A stretch of 64,000 nt of DNA from Phoronis australis (GCA_002633005.1 NMRA01000263.1:228256-292255); one strand, 5' to 3'. Positions 11,700 to 24,412 are shown, numbered from the stretch's first letter. The notes: generated from the letters alone by a model not told the origin. A program made the numbers and translations.

Positions 11700-13075
11700 A
11701 CCAAAACACTAATCACACAACAGTCAGCTTCACATCTCTGTGGGGGCCCTGTTTTACTAAGGCCTGCTGTGAAAACTGCAGGATTGGTTTCTATAGCAAT
11801 CTATGGCATCTGAGAATAGCTTTCAAACATTCCAATGTTAGATATGAAGTATTCAAAACAGGAGACACACTGCATGTCTACTCCTCATCAACCAATGATC
11901 AACCATCAACAAAGACAGATCAAAAAGTATGAACAGATAAACAAAATCTCATTTGACAAATGTGATGAAATCAGCCACATGCAAAATTAAGTTGACAATT
12001 AATACTACTCAAAAAGAGATTTAGCTAGAAACAGTTCAGTTAACGTGCCAACTCAGAATGCCCAATGGGCCATTTTACTTAAACATATTTTGAATAACAA
12101 ACACATTTGTAAAAACATAAATCTTGGTAAAAAAATTCAGCATGAAAAAACATGCGATGGTGCAAAAGTTCAAGAGGAGGCAAAAAAGACTATGAAAGGC
12201 TAGCAGGACTAGTGTCACTTTCTCATCAGCAGCACGACTTCCATGTTTCAAGGACTTTTAGTCAGTGGGAAAGTGTAACTCCCGGAGTAAAATATCGCAA
12301 CTCCTCTCAAAAGGTGGATGAAACTGTGAAGCTGCACAACTCAACTTCAATTTGATGGGAGTGGTTACAAGCAACAAATATATTATATTGAATCAACTAT
12401 GCCACCTGGTGTTTAATCCTTAAAACTGAGGGTAACTATGATGTTACCAAAGAGACGTTATTAGTAGCAAAAGGGGTGAAGGGTGTACGCTAATGGGAAA
12501 GCGATGTAAGACTGAGCCAGTTGTCCACCAATAGTAAGTTAATAAAATCAGTGTGATTCTCCTTTGCTCCTATCCTTGAGGCTCATTAGAATACCAACAG
12601 TGCACAGTCTAACTCATAATACATGCCCTCCCAGCCAATAGTACAAAAGTTTGGCCTACAGAAAATATATTTCCTGAGAAATGGAAGCAAAGGTCATGCT
12701 TTCAAAACAGCAGAAAATGTTACTGCTAATCTGTGTCAAATCATGACAACAGTCAAATTACAAAAGGCCACTTACGCATTAAAATCACATGTGATTACTT
12801 TCATGCTGATCTGCAGAAATTTAGTTACCATTTGTTTAATTCAACCCATTCGATGGGAGATCCTTTTGATCAATAATTAATATTTGACATATTGTACGTA
12901 ATCAATAGTTCTCTCCAAATGGATGTGCATAATTATTTCACAACTGCAATAAAATACAAATATGCTGTGTAAAAGACAGCTCACCAAACCTAGTAGAAAA
13001 AGATCACAGACGGCATAGATGAAACAATGCATTCTCAATTATTGAATGATTAATTCAAGAGAATACAATGAAAAT
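11700..13075. other. Non-coding stretch, nothing recognised
   Basis: AT-rich; short frames only. I see no supported feature. Confidence 0.45.
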
Positions 13076-13180
13076 GAAAGCGCTCGGAGGAGCGACACTT
13101 GGCGAAATCAACGAAAAAAAACGACGGCGGAAATGACAACGACAATGATGATTATGATGACGATGATGAACTATATGAGA
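13076..13180. repeat. Repeat fragment plus GAT/GAC trinucleotide tract
   Basis: GAAAGCGCTCGGAGGAGCGA followed by CACTTGGCGAAATCAACG resembles GAAAGCGCTACGAGGAGCAA then AACTTGGTGAAATTAACAG at 14218-14255. The fragment thus flanks both sides of the 374-bp dimer. It is followed by a GAT/GAC-rich trinucleotide tract at about 13140-13172. Confidence 0.6.
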
Positions 13181-13500
13181 ACATCAATGTGCCGAACTAA
13201 GATGCCACAAATGAGTAACAAATAGGCTATAGTCTTGTTCACTAGAGGTAAACCAACAACAGCAGCAGAATTGGTCAACAAAGGGACAGCATTACAAGAA
13301 ATCTCCAATCATTCAAAAAGTAGATGTCCTAGAAGAAAAAAGGAAAATATTTTTTGAAAGCCCGTTGAAAACTCTATCTAATGGTATAGGTTTACCAAAT
13401 TCCGTAAAGTTTTCGAAAATTGCGTTTTTTGGAAACTCAAATGCAAATAACTCAAAAGAAACTAACACCTGAAAAGTTTCAGAGCAACTGGTCCTACAAT

Positions 13501-13514
13501 GCGCCCTCTACAGG
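13501..13514 (-). promoter_or_regulatory. CTCF-like motif in repeat copy 1
   Basis: On minus the sequence is CCTGTAGAGGGCGC, 13 of 14 to the animal CTCF core CCASYAGRKGGCRS. The equivalent site in copy 2 (13875-13888) has one more mismatch. Occupancy is not shown. Confidence 0.4.
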
Positions 13515-13542
13515 ACAAAACATTTTTGTCCCAAAATTGAGG

Positions 13543-13554
13543 TGCGCATGCGCA
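13543..13554. promoter_or_regulatory. NRF1-type palindrome
   Basis: TGCGCATGCGCA matches the NRF1 consensus YGCGCAYGCGCR at every position. The site in copy 2 (GTGCGCATGTGCC) is broken by a CpG loss. This is a motif match only. Confidence 0.4.
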
Positions 13555-13727
13555 ATGGCCGATATTTAAGCCATTTTCAATGGGAAGTGAATGATTTCCA
13601 GTACATTAGTAGTACACGTCAGCAACAATGCTTGTGCTGATTTTCAATTGCTTATGTCAAAAATTGCGGCCTCCATGAGCATTTGAATCTGAATTCGAAA
13701 ACAAAATGACCACCACGTCCGCCATCT

Positions 13728-13738
13728 TGAATCCAATC
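13728..13738 (-). promoter_or_regulatory. YY1-like motif
   Basis: CCGCCATCTTG on plus reads CAAGATGGCGG on minus, the classical YY1 activator form AAGATGGCGGC less its last base. This is a motif match only. Confidence 0.35.
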
Positions 13739-13953
13739 ACGACCAAAAACAATATGGTTCAAGTACTTCCGGGACTACAGGGGGTGTAAAAACTTTGTGG
13801 AAATCCAACGAAAAATGTGACCTGTAGAGTGCGAATAAACAAAAAAACAAACTGAAAATGATTAGTTCGCCAATGCACCCTCTACAGGAGAAAACATTTT
13901 CGGCCAGATATCGAGGTGCGCATGTGCCATTGCCATTATTTCTGCCATCTATG

Positions 13954-13962
13954 ACCGGAAGT
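13954..13962 (+). promoter_or_regulatory. ETS/GABPA-like motif
   Basis: ACCGGAAGT is a perfect ETS-family core. Copy 1 has a second ETS core on the opposite strand (ACTTCCGGG, 13765-13773). This is a motif match only. Confidence 0.35.
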
Positions 13963-14399
13963 TAGCGATTTATGGTGCAGTTGTAGTGCTTGTATGCTAT
14001 AATGATCGTACCAATTTTCAATCCTGTACATCGAAAAATGCGGCCTCTATGAGCATTTGAAGCTGAAACCGGAAACAAAATGGCTGTCACATCCACTATT
14101 TAGAATCCAATCATGACCAAAAACAATAAGCTTCCAGGACTTCCCGATCTACACATCGTGTGCGAATTTCGTGTGAATAGGATGAAAATTGCAACCTGTA
14201 GAGTGCAAACAAAAAAAAGAAAGCGCTACGAGGAGCAAAACTTGGTGAAATTAACAGATAAGACGACGAATTTCGCCAAGCAATTAGTGTCAGAGCAATA
14301 TACTTGGCGAAATCACAAAGTAATATCAAAGCAAACTTGTGACATGCACATCTTATGTCAAGCTGACAACGAAAACCAATGACATCTGTGATACATGCT

Positions 14400-17365
14400 G
14401 TCTACAACCAAGTGAACATAGTATAAGACAACTTGCCACAGGGGACAATCTGGTCATGGTTGAAACTTACTGTAGAAGCAGACCACACTGACCAAAACCA
14501 TAAGTTATAACCTTCAGAGGCCAAGGAGACTAAATTCAGCTTCAGGGCTAACTCTTACACCACAGCTCAGTTAGGATCATTTACCAAATCACAGTTCAAA
14601 GAATGAAACCACCAAACCAGTCTCAAGTAAAACTGACAATTATCAGACGTTCAAGCCTAACAAGACATTTTTCTTACCCTGATAATTTGTCGTCAAATGT
14701 TACTGACTTCTCATTTTCTTCTATAAATTAGTTTCTGACTTTTCACTAACACTTGTCAATCTGTGGGGTGGGTAGAAAGTAAAGCTAAGTAGTGGAAGAA
14801 CCATGATTCCATTCTTGTCTTTATTAGTCTATTTCATGGGTATGTCTTTCCTTGCATTGTCAACTAATAAAGTTAAAGTGAGCATTAGCAGGTCATGAAC
14901 CAGTGGCTTGACACTCAGCTAACATAAACTGGGTGAATCACTAAGACCATGTTGGTCTGGTTTTAATTTGACTACCAGCCTGCTGGAGCAATCCCACTGG
15001 GCTAAGCGTGTAATGGAGATTCTGTGTTAGAATCCTGTGAAGACAGGATCACTGCATTTTTCGTCTGAGTTGCCATTTCACAGATTACATGGACTGAACA
15101 GTGGCATGAACAGGAGTGTGTGTTGCAATGTCTATCACCTGTAGCTTACACTTAACCATAACTAGTATTTTAAAGCCTTCTCATTACACGTATCAAAAAT
15201 AGCGCTATTCCATGTTTCAAGTAAAATTCTGAGCCATGTTTCTATGCTCAGAACCACGTTGTTTAAAATATTGAGACACATAAATGAAAAGGCATGCATT
15301 CTGTCTGCTTGTCAAGATGACGCAAAGTAGTGTTTTTTATTCTCTTTCTGTAAAAATGACAGACACTAGTCAAAATAATGTAATCGTAGACTTTGTTTCT
15401 GTAAATGAGCAAGAAAGATTAGAACACGAAAACAGTGAAAATTTGAAGAACACCTTATACCATGTGAGCACTTTGGCTCAGGGGAATCTTGATTGAAATA
15501 AATATATGCAAAATTGGACACCGACACTCCTGTTTCACAAAACACAGGGCAAAAGCAGGTAACGATAGTGAAGAAATCGACTTATTGAGCTGGAAGCCTG
15601 AGGAAGCACAACTGTGAAGTTCAGAGAGCTCCTTCCTCCCAATGAATCACATTTGACAAGATTAAGACCAGGTCGACTTAGAACACAGCTTCTGACATTG
15701 GACAAGTATTTGTATAACCAAAATCAATGGTGGTTCTATTTGAACTTGCCCATTGAAACAGCCAAGTTGGAGGGGCTGATAATAAAAATAAACATTTAGC
15801 TGGCCAGAGAATAGTTTTTGTCAGGACTTAGTTAGAAAGGCCAATACGGGCGACATAACTTTCCCTGTAGTCGAATCTACGACCATTTGTGGAATTAATA
15901 CTGAGTATTTTTTGAAACACTACAAATTTCAAAATACATGAAAACAGTATTATTCACAACATAGAGCTTGGATTCATTTGACCCAATTTCTAATTCTGCG
16001 TATAAGACCGGCACAGATGAATGGGGTCAAAACGCAAGATCTTTCCTTCAAAGATATTTTGAAACATAAGGATGTTTGAGTGAACCGTTTGAATGTCTCA
16101 GCACACAGCAACGGCAACTTGACAGTATGATGGCAGCGAAGAATTCACAAAAAACCTGGGAAAAATTGCATCGTATTAAATCCATGAAAGAATACAGAAT
16201 GCTGTCTACCAACTACCCAATCATCATCTAGCGTTTCTCGAAATCATTTTCACCTTCAAATACTTCCTTCAAAATTGCTAAGAAAATTCCACATGTTGGT
16301 TGATACACAGCCTTAAGGTTTTCTTCCTATGTACATTTGTTGAGATGTTCAGCCATATTGTCTTTTAAACTGAAGAAGCTAGTCGGAGAATAAATGTAAA
16401 ATAAAAATCCCACCAGAAGAATGGCAAAACTGATTTCATGGGCATTTCTTTGTTCTTGACATTTACACTGAAAATATGTAGATCCAGATTATGAAAACAT
16501 TCAAAACCTATTTCTAAACAGGAAAACTAAGCTACAACCTAACTAAACTAATTCAACCTTCAGTGAGCATGCACAAACTGATGGCTTACTACTTTATGTC
16601 CACATTCACATGAGAGGTGAAAACGCTTACATATTTGAGCCAGACAAGAGGAGCTGTCCCCAAAAGGATAATTTTTGCCAGCAGTTAAGTTTCCTTACCA
16701 CCAGAATTGCTTTTGAGTGAAAATTCATGTCAAACCCCANTACTGGTAAAAAGTACTGGCTAAAAGCCTAAGGATTTCGACAGTTTATGTAAGAAATGCC
16801 TCTGATATGAAATAGGACACCAAGTGTTTTCAAAGATGCCAAGACTAGTGGAAAGTAATCCTCAGTCACTTCCAGCCCATTCATGCCAGCTTTCATTATT
16901 GTGAGCGTCCTGTCTACAGACAAACATTGCAGGCACAATGAAACCTGCAAGAACAAAAGTCAATATCCTGTTCTACCCAAATAGACTATATAACCCCACA
17001 GGCATTTGTTTGTTTTTCTGAAATAGCAAGGCCTTGAAACAGGTGCAAGAGACCAGATGGGTGGCATTGGCTGGGAGGGCTTACTACAGGTGAGGCATAC
17101 CCCCACCCCTCAAAAGAAATACTGGGACCATAAGCAGTTAACGAGGGGTGGACCTTGAGTTACACAACATGGCTCTCATTTTAGTTTTTTTATATTTTTG
17201 AAGACGGCTTTTTGTAATGAGCATGAAGGCAATGTTGGGTATCTTGTCGACTGTTATCATGAAAAAATCATAAATGTAAAAAATAAGAACTCGTTTCAAC
17301 TCAAAATTACATACCACTTGCATAGTTTTGCCTGTCGGCTCATCACAAAACTGATATCAATATGT
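14400..17365. other. Non-coding stretch with a single-N position at 16740
   Basis: No supported gene. Two unrelated-looking frames at 15284-15496 and 15614-15799 have no splice or polyadenylation context. A weak tRNA-like box pair lies near 14999-15037 but is not convincing. The N at 16740 is an ambiguous base or contig join. Confidence 0.4.
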
Positions 17366-17369
17366 AGAA

Positions 17370-18060
17370 CACCAATACATAGCTCGATTTGGTGACATGC
17401 ATCTTGCCAATGCAACTTCAGATTGTCTTTGGTGACCTGGCAAACATCCCATGTCACCACAAAGTGTGCGACAGTGAGTATCATAAATGAGACAATAATT
17501 CACCTGAAATTCGCTTCAAAACTTGTGGTTTCCAAACTTCAAATTAAACACATCTTTTCCTATATTCAATGCGTTTGGTTCACAAGCATCCTGTTCATGC
17601 CACCCTCAGCAGTCAGGACATATCAAACATACTGCCCACGGGGAAACTAGGTCGCAAGCTCCTCGCATCGAGAGTGGTATATTGTCGTATCCATAGTTCA
17701 CTTTTTTCTTACAATAAAGATAATGGCAAGCATTTATCGGTAACCAGCTGATATGCAGGCTGATGTGTGCCCAAGGTATGATATCCGTGTGACCTGAATT
17801 GTAATAGCCAACAAAGACACAACAAAGGAAAACAATGGTAGTGTCCATAGGCGATAACGCCATTTGCATGGATGTTGCAAGTTAAAACAATACCTTGCGA
17901 CCTTCAGACGATGTCCTATGGCATGGGTCAAGTTACTACAGGAAGTAAACAGATGGAAGTCGGAATTGCAAAATCATACAAGGTCCGACCATGAAACACG
18001 TGCCTCTAGTATTTCCGATCATCTGCGTTCTCTGTACGTAAAAGGAATTCATTAGATTGA
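17370..18060 (+). repeat. Dispersed repeat family C, longest copy
   Basis: This is the reference copy of the family. Its left block (about 17388-17500) matches 8184-8240 on plus and 11540-11640 on minus. Its right block (about 17930-18040, ACAGGAAGTAAACAGATGGA and onward to CATCTGCGTTCTC) matches 11340-11400 on minus. Conservation of order and orientation over about 690 bp supports one repeat unit. The many overlapping frames here (60-110 codons, both strands) are explained by it. Confidence 0.6.
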
Positions 18061-18782
18061 AAAGCCCTCCAAACTGTAGACATGTTGTAATATTGTAATT
18101 CATCATATCTGCCCAACAGGCCAATATTATGGAAATGATTGAACTAAAGGCCCACAGTCGATAATTGGGGACCCGTTTGCGTACACAAAGATTACCACAG
18201 TGAGAACTTTCAACAAAAGTTTCCAGCACCAAAAGAAGACCAGATACAAATAAGCAGGATGTAGACAATTACATACTTCAAACACTTTGTCCTTTAAAAA
18301 ACAATAAGAGTTATGTAGGAGCTTATGAACACCACTGTGTATTTAGTCAAATATCAACTAAGCTACTGGTGTATGACTGTCAAAGTACCGTATGTACATA
18401 GTTTTGCTCTTGTTTGGATTGTGTGAACATGTCTTTACAGTAAAATTTCACAAAATACAAAGTCAAATTGACAGAAAAAAATTATGTACGGTACAAACAA
18501 ACTGGCCAAATTTTGTTTAATACAAATGTTCAAGATGAAATATTTATAGCTCTGCAACAATTTCCAAAATTATTTCGTGTTCATTTTATGCAACTTTGAC
18601 TTCTTTCCCAAGAATGATTTAGGACTTTTTTATGGCTCCTCATACATATTCAAAACAGTGCATAAAGCATAGTATACACGAAAGTTTCATACGAAGTCGA
18701 ACAGCCATTTGTAAGATACGATGTTCCAAGGGTGGCCAAATTCAGACATTTTTCTAGGCTCCTACGTAACCTTAAAAATTGA

Positions 18783-18794
18783 CCCCCCCCCCCC
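18783..18794. repeat. Poly-C run
   Basis: Twelve consecutive C. Similar runs occur at 45482, 48526, 61535 and at the window end, three of them at or next to gaps or the sequence edge. Confidence 0.9.
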
Positions 18795-19045
18795 GTTTCA
18801 GAATTCACATATATAGTATGTACTTAAAACACAGGCTACTCATAGTGGCTGAGTGCCAGACCAGATAAGACAGATATGTAGTGAAAATGTGCTCATGAGC
18901 ATGTGTGAATCGGATTATCTCTCTCGATATCTCTCGACAAACTGTCTCGTATCTAGGCGATACCACCATGATGTAGACGCAACACTGTCAGGTGACCTTG
19001 ATAACGACACTGAGCGAGGTTGGATGCTAACCTTAGCTAACATAG

Positions 19046-19423
19046 CTAACTACAAAGGCAAATAAGAAAAACCAACAAACCAGTAGCAGGAACAAACGAG
19101 TCATTAGGAAGATGGCCGCTGTACTTTGAATGTGATTCTACTACACTACTTTCCATGCTTAAATTGTTTTCTTGGCAAATAAATCTGAAATGCACGAGGA
19201 CACATAAAAGGACGAGAATTTTGTCTTTACTCATAACATAGTTTTTGGTACATTGTGTATAGTGCAATGTGTTCAAACTGCGACTCACAACACAACTCCA
19301 TTCTTCACTAAATTCCGAGAAAATAATTGCAAAATTGTCATTTTCCATGTTTAAATCGGTCTTTACTTCGCAAAAACAATTGAAAATAACTAAATACTTG
19401 ATGAAATCTATACAGAAAAACAT
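19046..19423 (-). CDS. Uncharacterised 125-codon ORF, doubtful
   Basis: This is a true-ATG frame of 125 codons ending in TAG on the minus strand. The predicted product has a hydrophobic segment in the middle (KILVLLCVLVHF) and another at its C-terminus (LLVFLICLC), but I recognise no domain. Codon choice follows local AT content. No splice sites or AATAAA were found at suitable distances. It sits beside a dispersed repeat (family D, near 19490). A frame of this length is expected by chance a few times in a window this size, so I treat it as probably not a gene. Confidence 0.15.
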   Translation of the reverse strand: MFFCIDFIKYLVIFNCFCEVKTDLNMENDNFAIIFSEFSEEWSCVVSRSLNTLHYTQCTKNYVMSKDKILVLLCVLVHFRFICQENNLSMESSVVESHSKYSGHLPNDSFVPATGLLVFLICLCS

Positions 19424-20144
19424 GATAAAAATTTATTAAAATTCTCTAAATCTTTATTTTTGCCGATAAAATTTGGCAAATTAAAATTTCACCTGTCTGC
19501 CATATTGAGTGTATACATCTCACCTCTGCAGGAATGCAACTTGCTACAGTGTATGGAATGATCTGTTAGTTTTAAATCCAGAAAATCATGCGCAACACTT
19601 TACCTAACAGAGGCAATGTCCTTGTGAGCGTATTGTAGTGTGGTCGCTAGTAAGCGTGTCACGTAAAAGCAAGAAGATTAGAAGCCATTTGCAGACAAAC
19701 CTGGACGATAAGAGCATCTAGCCTTGATGTCCAAGGACTGCCCAACTGATACCTGAATGATGTATCAGTGCATATGTGATAATACGGCAGTATCACTAAC
19801 AGACATGTTGGTCAGTTTCACACACACATCCACATCAGTGGTTTCCTCATTGACAGATGTGATCAACATCACAAAGCAGAAAACAAGAAAACAACAGCAC
19901 TCCACCATCATCAAATATGGCCAGGAATAAAAATTTGTTTTCTCTCAACATATATGATAGTATTTCACCGATTTCATACAAAAACAAGTCCCAAAATTAT
20001 GTACCTTTTGTTGTTTTTCAAGGTCTTCTTCGAACATTGTTGAGAATGTAACCAGTTTTTCAAAATATTTCCTGATGGTAGCTATGGTACTTAACTTGAA
20101 AGGGCAAAGCATCATTATTTTTGAAGCTACACAACTTTGGTGAA

Positions 20145-20225
20145 AAAATGAGAAAACGAAATTTCATATGTCTGCCATATTGTGTCCTAAATTGATGCCA
20201 TATTATCTATGGTGACGGTCAATTT
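20145..20225 (+). repeat. Dispersed repeat family D, core
   Basis: GTCTGCCATATTGTGTCCTA followed by AATTGATGCCAT recurs as GTCTGTCATATTGTGTCCCA then AATTGTACCAT (about 43650-43680). A more diverged form is GTCAGGCATGTTGTGTTCTA (about 55005), and a partial one is GTCTGCCATATTGAG (about 19495). The copies are short and diverged. Confidence 0.5.
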
Positions 20226-20572
20226 GCATAACGATAGCTCTTGATGCAAAGACACCAAATTTGTATGTTTAGATTTTTGCTAGTGAGAACCCTCAACTTA
20301 ATCAGTTATTCAAATAAAAGCAGATGAAATAAAAAAAACAATAAAATATTTAACCTGTATTTAAATCGACCATTCCGTAGTTATCTGCAGAAATCAATCA
20401 ATCATTTACTACTCTGACAAACAGTAATGATAAATCAGTACTTTTGGAATAGTCAAAAATTAGACTCATGCACGAAATGCTAAGATATTCTCATTACAAT
20501 TTGATATTGAAAAAACAATGGTATATTCCCACGATAGACGACCTAGTTTAATTTAGATTTGGCACAAGCAAA

Positions 20573-20651
20573 AACCATGTAGAGTGAAGTTAGCCTCTTG
20601 CATTCAGAACACAACCATGTAGAGTGAAGTTAGCCTCATGTATTCAGAACA
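20573..20651. repeat. 40-bp tandem duplication
   Basis: AACCATGTAGAGTGAAGTTA followed by GCCTC and TATTCAGAAC/CATTCAGAAC is present twice, 40 bp apart, with two substitutions. Confidence 0.9.
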
Positions 20652-21305
20652 TATCTTTCATAATTTTTATTTTACACTATTCTTCTTACTGCAACTTCTC
20701 AAAATTAATTTCTAGTTAAATATTTTAGCCTTTCTTGAAGCTGGTTGCCTGTGGTCGGGTTTAAATAGACACTACGTCTCCATCTTTAAAACTCTCATTG
20801 GGTTCAAATTTGTAGGCATAAGCACCTTAATGTTTTGCAAATGATCATTTTATCATTCGTACTAAATTACGTTTTATAACAGTAACTTTTTACACCTCAA
20901 TAAACACCGCTAAGAAGACATGACTTCCGGCTGCAGCTAAAAGCAGTGCAATAACAACGTTTACCTAAGAAACCATGGTAGTTGAGCCATTTTCCATGAA
21001 CAAATCTACAACAGACTTGCCAGAAACACTGTGCTTTATAGTAAGGAGTCAATAACCAATATCGCTGTTAAGTGGGAAGGTAAGCCAAGTTTTGGTGAAG
21101 CTTCAGTAAATCTAAGTTCACCTAATGGGAAAGCGACCTATGAAGTTCCCACTTGAAGGTTCATAGTAAAGGAAAGAGTTGAACATATGTTTGATCTCTA
21201 AAAATAGCTCGAATGCAAATATTTTGAACACGCAACTAAGTTGGATGTTTTCGACTAGAATAGTTTAAACATCGACCAAACAAAGGTCCTATTTCTTCGT
21301 ATTCT

Positions 21306-21434
21306 AAGCTTCACCTGAGTTCAGACATTAACATCAAGCTTCACCTGAGTTCAGACATTAACATCAAGCTTCACCTGAGTTCAGACATTAACATAAAGCC
21401 TCAACTGGGTTAAACATTAACATCAAGCTTCAGT
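21306..21434. repeat. 30-bp minisatellite, four units
   Basis: Units start at 21306, 21336, 21366 and 21396 with AAGCTTCACCTGAGTTCAGA then CATTAACATC. The fourth unit is diverged. A fifth AAGCTTCA start follows at about 21425. Confidence 0.92.
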
Positions 21435-21439
21435 CCAAG

Positions 21440-21915
21440 GACTGAGCATTTACAGGGGAGACGGCTGTCACGGAGCAACTATCATGGAACAGCTGATGGG
21501 CGCAAGTGCGTGTGTAAACACGACGGAGCAAGTTGACTTCGAGGAGGGCATTTTTGACGCCGGTTTAAGAGGTAGAGTGAGTTGCACTGGATCAGTTGCT
21601 CCAATGTCAATTACGTGATCTACATGATCTTTCAATGCGCTTGCATAACAGCGCATATACAGGTGATCCGCTCTGGCATTTCACATGGTTTGGACGTTCG
21701 CTTTTGTTCATGCGAGCACGCGCAAACAGTCTTTGTGTCAATGACTCATGCTGATCCAGTTTGCACTCTAATGTCGTGTCGACTAAAGTGGAGCAAGTCA
21801 CACCACGACATCTCGCACCCACCATGACACCTGGTCCTCTGTGAAGAACAGGTTTACAATGATAACTGAGACCATCAAGTGTTTTTAAACAACAGAACAC
21901 TAAGAATGCCCCCAT
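21440..21915. other. CpG-richer islet with short ATG frames on both strands
   Basis: This interval has more CpG than its flanks. On plus, an ATG frame runs 21484-21618 (44 codons; begins MEQLMGASACV) and contains a good donor-like AGAGTGAGT. On minus, an ATG frame of 102 codons spans 21607-21915. Neither product is recognised, and the two are largely mutually exclusive. The interval may be an unannotated promoter or 5' exon region, but the evidence is weak. Confidence 0.25.
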
Positions 21916-21919
21916 CTTC

Positions 21920-24340
21920 AGGAAAATGCCTCCTGTTTACACAATTTTATTTACTACATGACATAACAGTGTGCGTCACTTCTTTAGAATTGAACCTTCT
22001 CATTTTAATCTCTCCTATCAAGAAAGCATGAATCATTGAGCCATTGGTTACAGTTTAGGTGCAAGACAGTGTTCCCATATATTTCCAAATAGTGAAGAAT
22101 AATGAAATGTGAGGGATGCAACTAGGACAACTGCAGGTGATGGAGGTGACAAGTACCTCCACCAATGAGACAGTGAATGAATTAATGGTCAGTCATGCAT
22201 GAACAGGACAGTATTATCATCAACTTGGCCACTGTGACAAGAGTTGAATAGGATGAAATTTGATTTGAGGGGTGCCTTCAAAATGCTTGTGGCTGTGTGC
22301 TGAATGTAACATGATCTAACCTCGCCTGTAAGGGTGAACTATTCCAACTGGTGAAAGGGGAGCCATGTTAGTATAGAGGCTTTGTACACTGCCATCAGTG
22401 TGTGCTTAGTTAAGTCAACAATGAAATGAATAGTAGCCAATGCAGCTCAATACTGCATCAAGGAACAAGTCAAAAAATGGCTAGTTTATCTAATGGCCCC
22501 TTGTCAGTTTTACCACTAGTCATAACAGGCTCACAACCCCTACGGCATAGCCCAAAATTCAAATTCCCACAAAACTACAGGCCTGCTTTAATTATGTAGA
22601 CCCAAGAATATGGACAGTACAGATAATGTGACCATGCATGGCGAAATCTCACACATATTTGTGTGCTCTTGGGTTTTTGAAAGACTCTTGCATCAACTGT
22701 AACACAGCACAATATCAACATCTCTTTTAACTCAGCCTAGTAACAACAGAATGCTGACTGCACAGACAGTTAATATATTTTTTAAACAAAAAATCGAGCA
22801 ATGTTGTCAGAATCAGACCACATAGCCAGTCTTCATTGTTAGTGTTACCACAAACAGGGCTCACAAGGCAAGCCACTAGCACACCCCTTGTACCATTTGT
22901 AGACTGGAAATGTTATGTAACATGTAAGTCAATAGTACCCAGCTCAAATACCAACCTCTGTCAACTTAGTTTGACTGCAATTTATCCAATCCTCTCACCA
23001 TCATTGTGCATAGGCATGAGGTAGAGAGATCAGAGACACAAAGTACTTAGAAGAAACAAGAAATAAACTTCATCAAAGATCACTCCTATGTCAATCGGCT
23101 GGTATGTAGTTAGAAGACCAAAGACATTAAATCAAACATTGCAGCACAGGCAAACATTCTCAAGCAATAGGGTATAAACAGATTTATTACTGTTTTCATT
23201 CCTTGCGATTCCAAATTTCAGAGTATTTAGTTGAATGTCATTACTGGAGGTAATGTCCATTAACCATTGAATTCATTAACCTTTGAACTCGCTCTTAAAT
23301 CTACCAAGATGATGATGATTGGTGAAATTCAGGCTATGGGAGTCCTGCCCCTTGTCTTCCTGTTCAAGTACTGTTCCACCCTACATAGACCAACTGTGAC
23401 AAGTCATTTCCAACAGCGAAATCGGAGATCTATTGAATTGTTCAGCTGTTGAAATATGATACCGACGGCACAAATTCCACCCCGTGAGCCAAATTTGAGT
23501 CACACAACAGGCAAGGAAAACTTGTGAAAAGAAAGGTCAAATGTAGCAGTCGTCTTAAACTGGGTATAAACACATCTTCCCCTAACAAAAAAACTACTTT
23601 TGATTAAGACCACTTACCTTGGTCTCAAATTGTTTCTTAGTCATAAAAGATATAATTCAAGGCTTGTACAGAACTCACAGCTCATTATAGCTCGAGACAA
23701 CACTCAACAAGTTGACTGTCACCCCATGTAATTTTATGTGCCAAGCATGGTCTTTAGCAATAACTAAGTGTTGGTTTTCTGAAAGACCAAAAGTCATTTC
23801 TCTTCTCAGTAAAACACAAGTTGAGAACATTTTTATGGTGTCAAGTGGTCGGAATCAACAGTAAATTTCTTCGATGGAAGGCCAGCTTACAGTCGCTTCA
23901 ATTACAGATTTTTGCCAACATTTGATTTGCTTTAAATTCAAACATGCTTCATTTCAATTCTCACTAGTTCTTGGAGTGTCCACTTGATGTCTTTGGCTGC
24001 CGCGAGTATTCCAAGACTCCTTAAAGACAAAGGAAACCAGAAAGCTTGCTCAGACTAAACTTTCACCAGTATTTCATAAAATCAGCCTAAAGGAAATAAT
24101 TATTTAGATGACAACTTTGGCTAAGCACAATTTGATTAACAACAGCCAACAAATGTTTGGAAGATTACGAACTTTGCAATGTCGTCTGAATGGATGACCA
24201 ATATTTAGAGCAACAGTGATGACATTTCGGTAACTTTGGAGATGAAATTCAATTCGTAACACTAAGTCTAAAGATCAGTACTCCACGTCACTGAACTCCT
24301 CATTTTCACTCAGGACCGTGATGTAAGTGACAACTTGTCC
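21920..24340. other. Non-coding stretch, nothing recognised
   Basis: Short frames only, no repeats or RNA genes seen. Confidence 0.45.
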
Positions 24341-24346
24341 CAGTGA

Positions 24347-24412
24347 TGGCTTATATGTGTGCATGTGCATATGTGTGCATGTGCATGTGTGTGCATGTAT
24401 GTGTATGCACGG
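24347..24412. repeat. TG/CA-rich microsatellite
   Basis: Alternating TGTGTGCATGTGCATATG-type sequence for about 65 bp. It creates a Cys/Val/Met-rich plus frame that is not a gene. Confidence 0.88.

Larger units (their letters stand above)
13442..14215. repeat. Tandem dimer of a 374-bp repeat rich in promoter/insulator-like motifs
   Basis: Two diverged direct copies sit exactly 374 bp apart at several anchors: CAATGCRCCCTCTACAGGA at 13497 and 13871, and CCTGTAGAGTGC at 13821 and 14195. Shared internal blocks are GAGGTGCGCATG, GCGGCCTCNATGAGCATTTG and CCAATCANGACCAAAAACAA. Copy 1 contains an NRF1-type palindrome, a YY1-like site and an ETS-like site. Both copies carry CTCF-like sequence. The plus frame 14113-14382 is embedded in copy 2 and is not a gene. 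Confidence 0.85.

Noticed and set aside
14995-15040. tRNA-like A box (GGGCTAAGCG) and B box (GTTAGAATCC)
   Set aside because: The A box needs an inserted base, the B box has mismatches, and no cloverleaf or second copy was seen. A tRNA-derived SINE is possible but not supported.
17936-18268. 110-codon minus ORF with hydrophobic stretches
   Set aside because: Starts at TTG and overlaps dispersed repeat family C.
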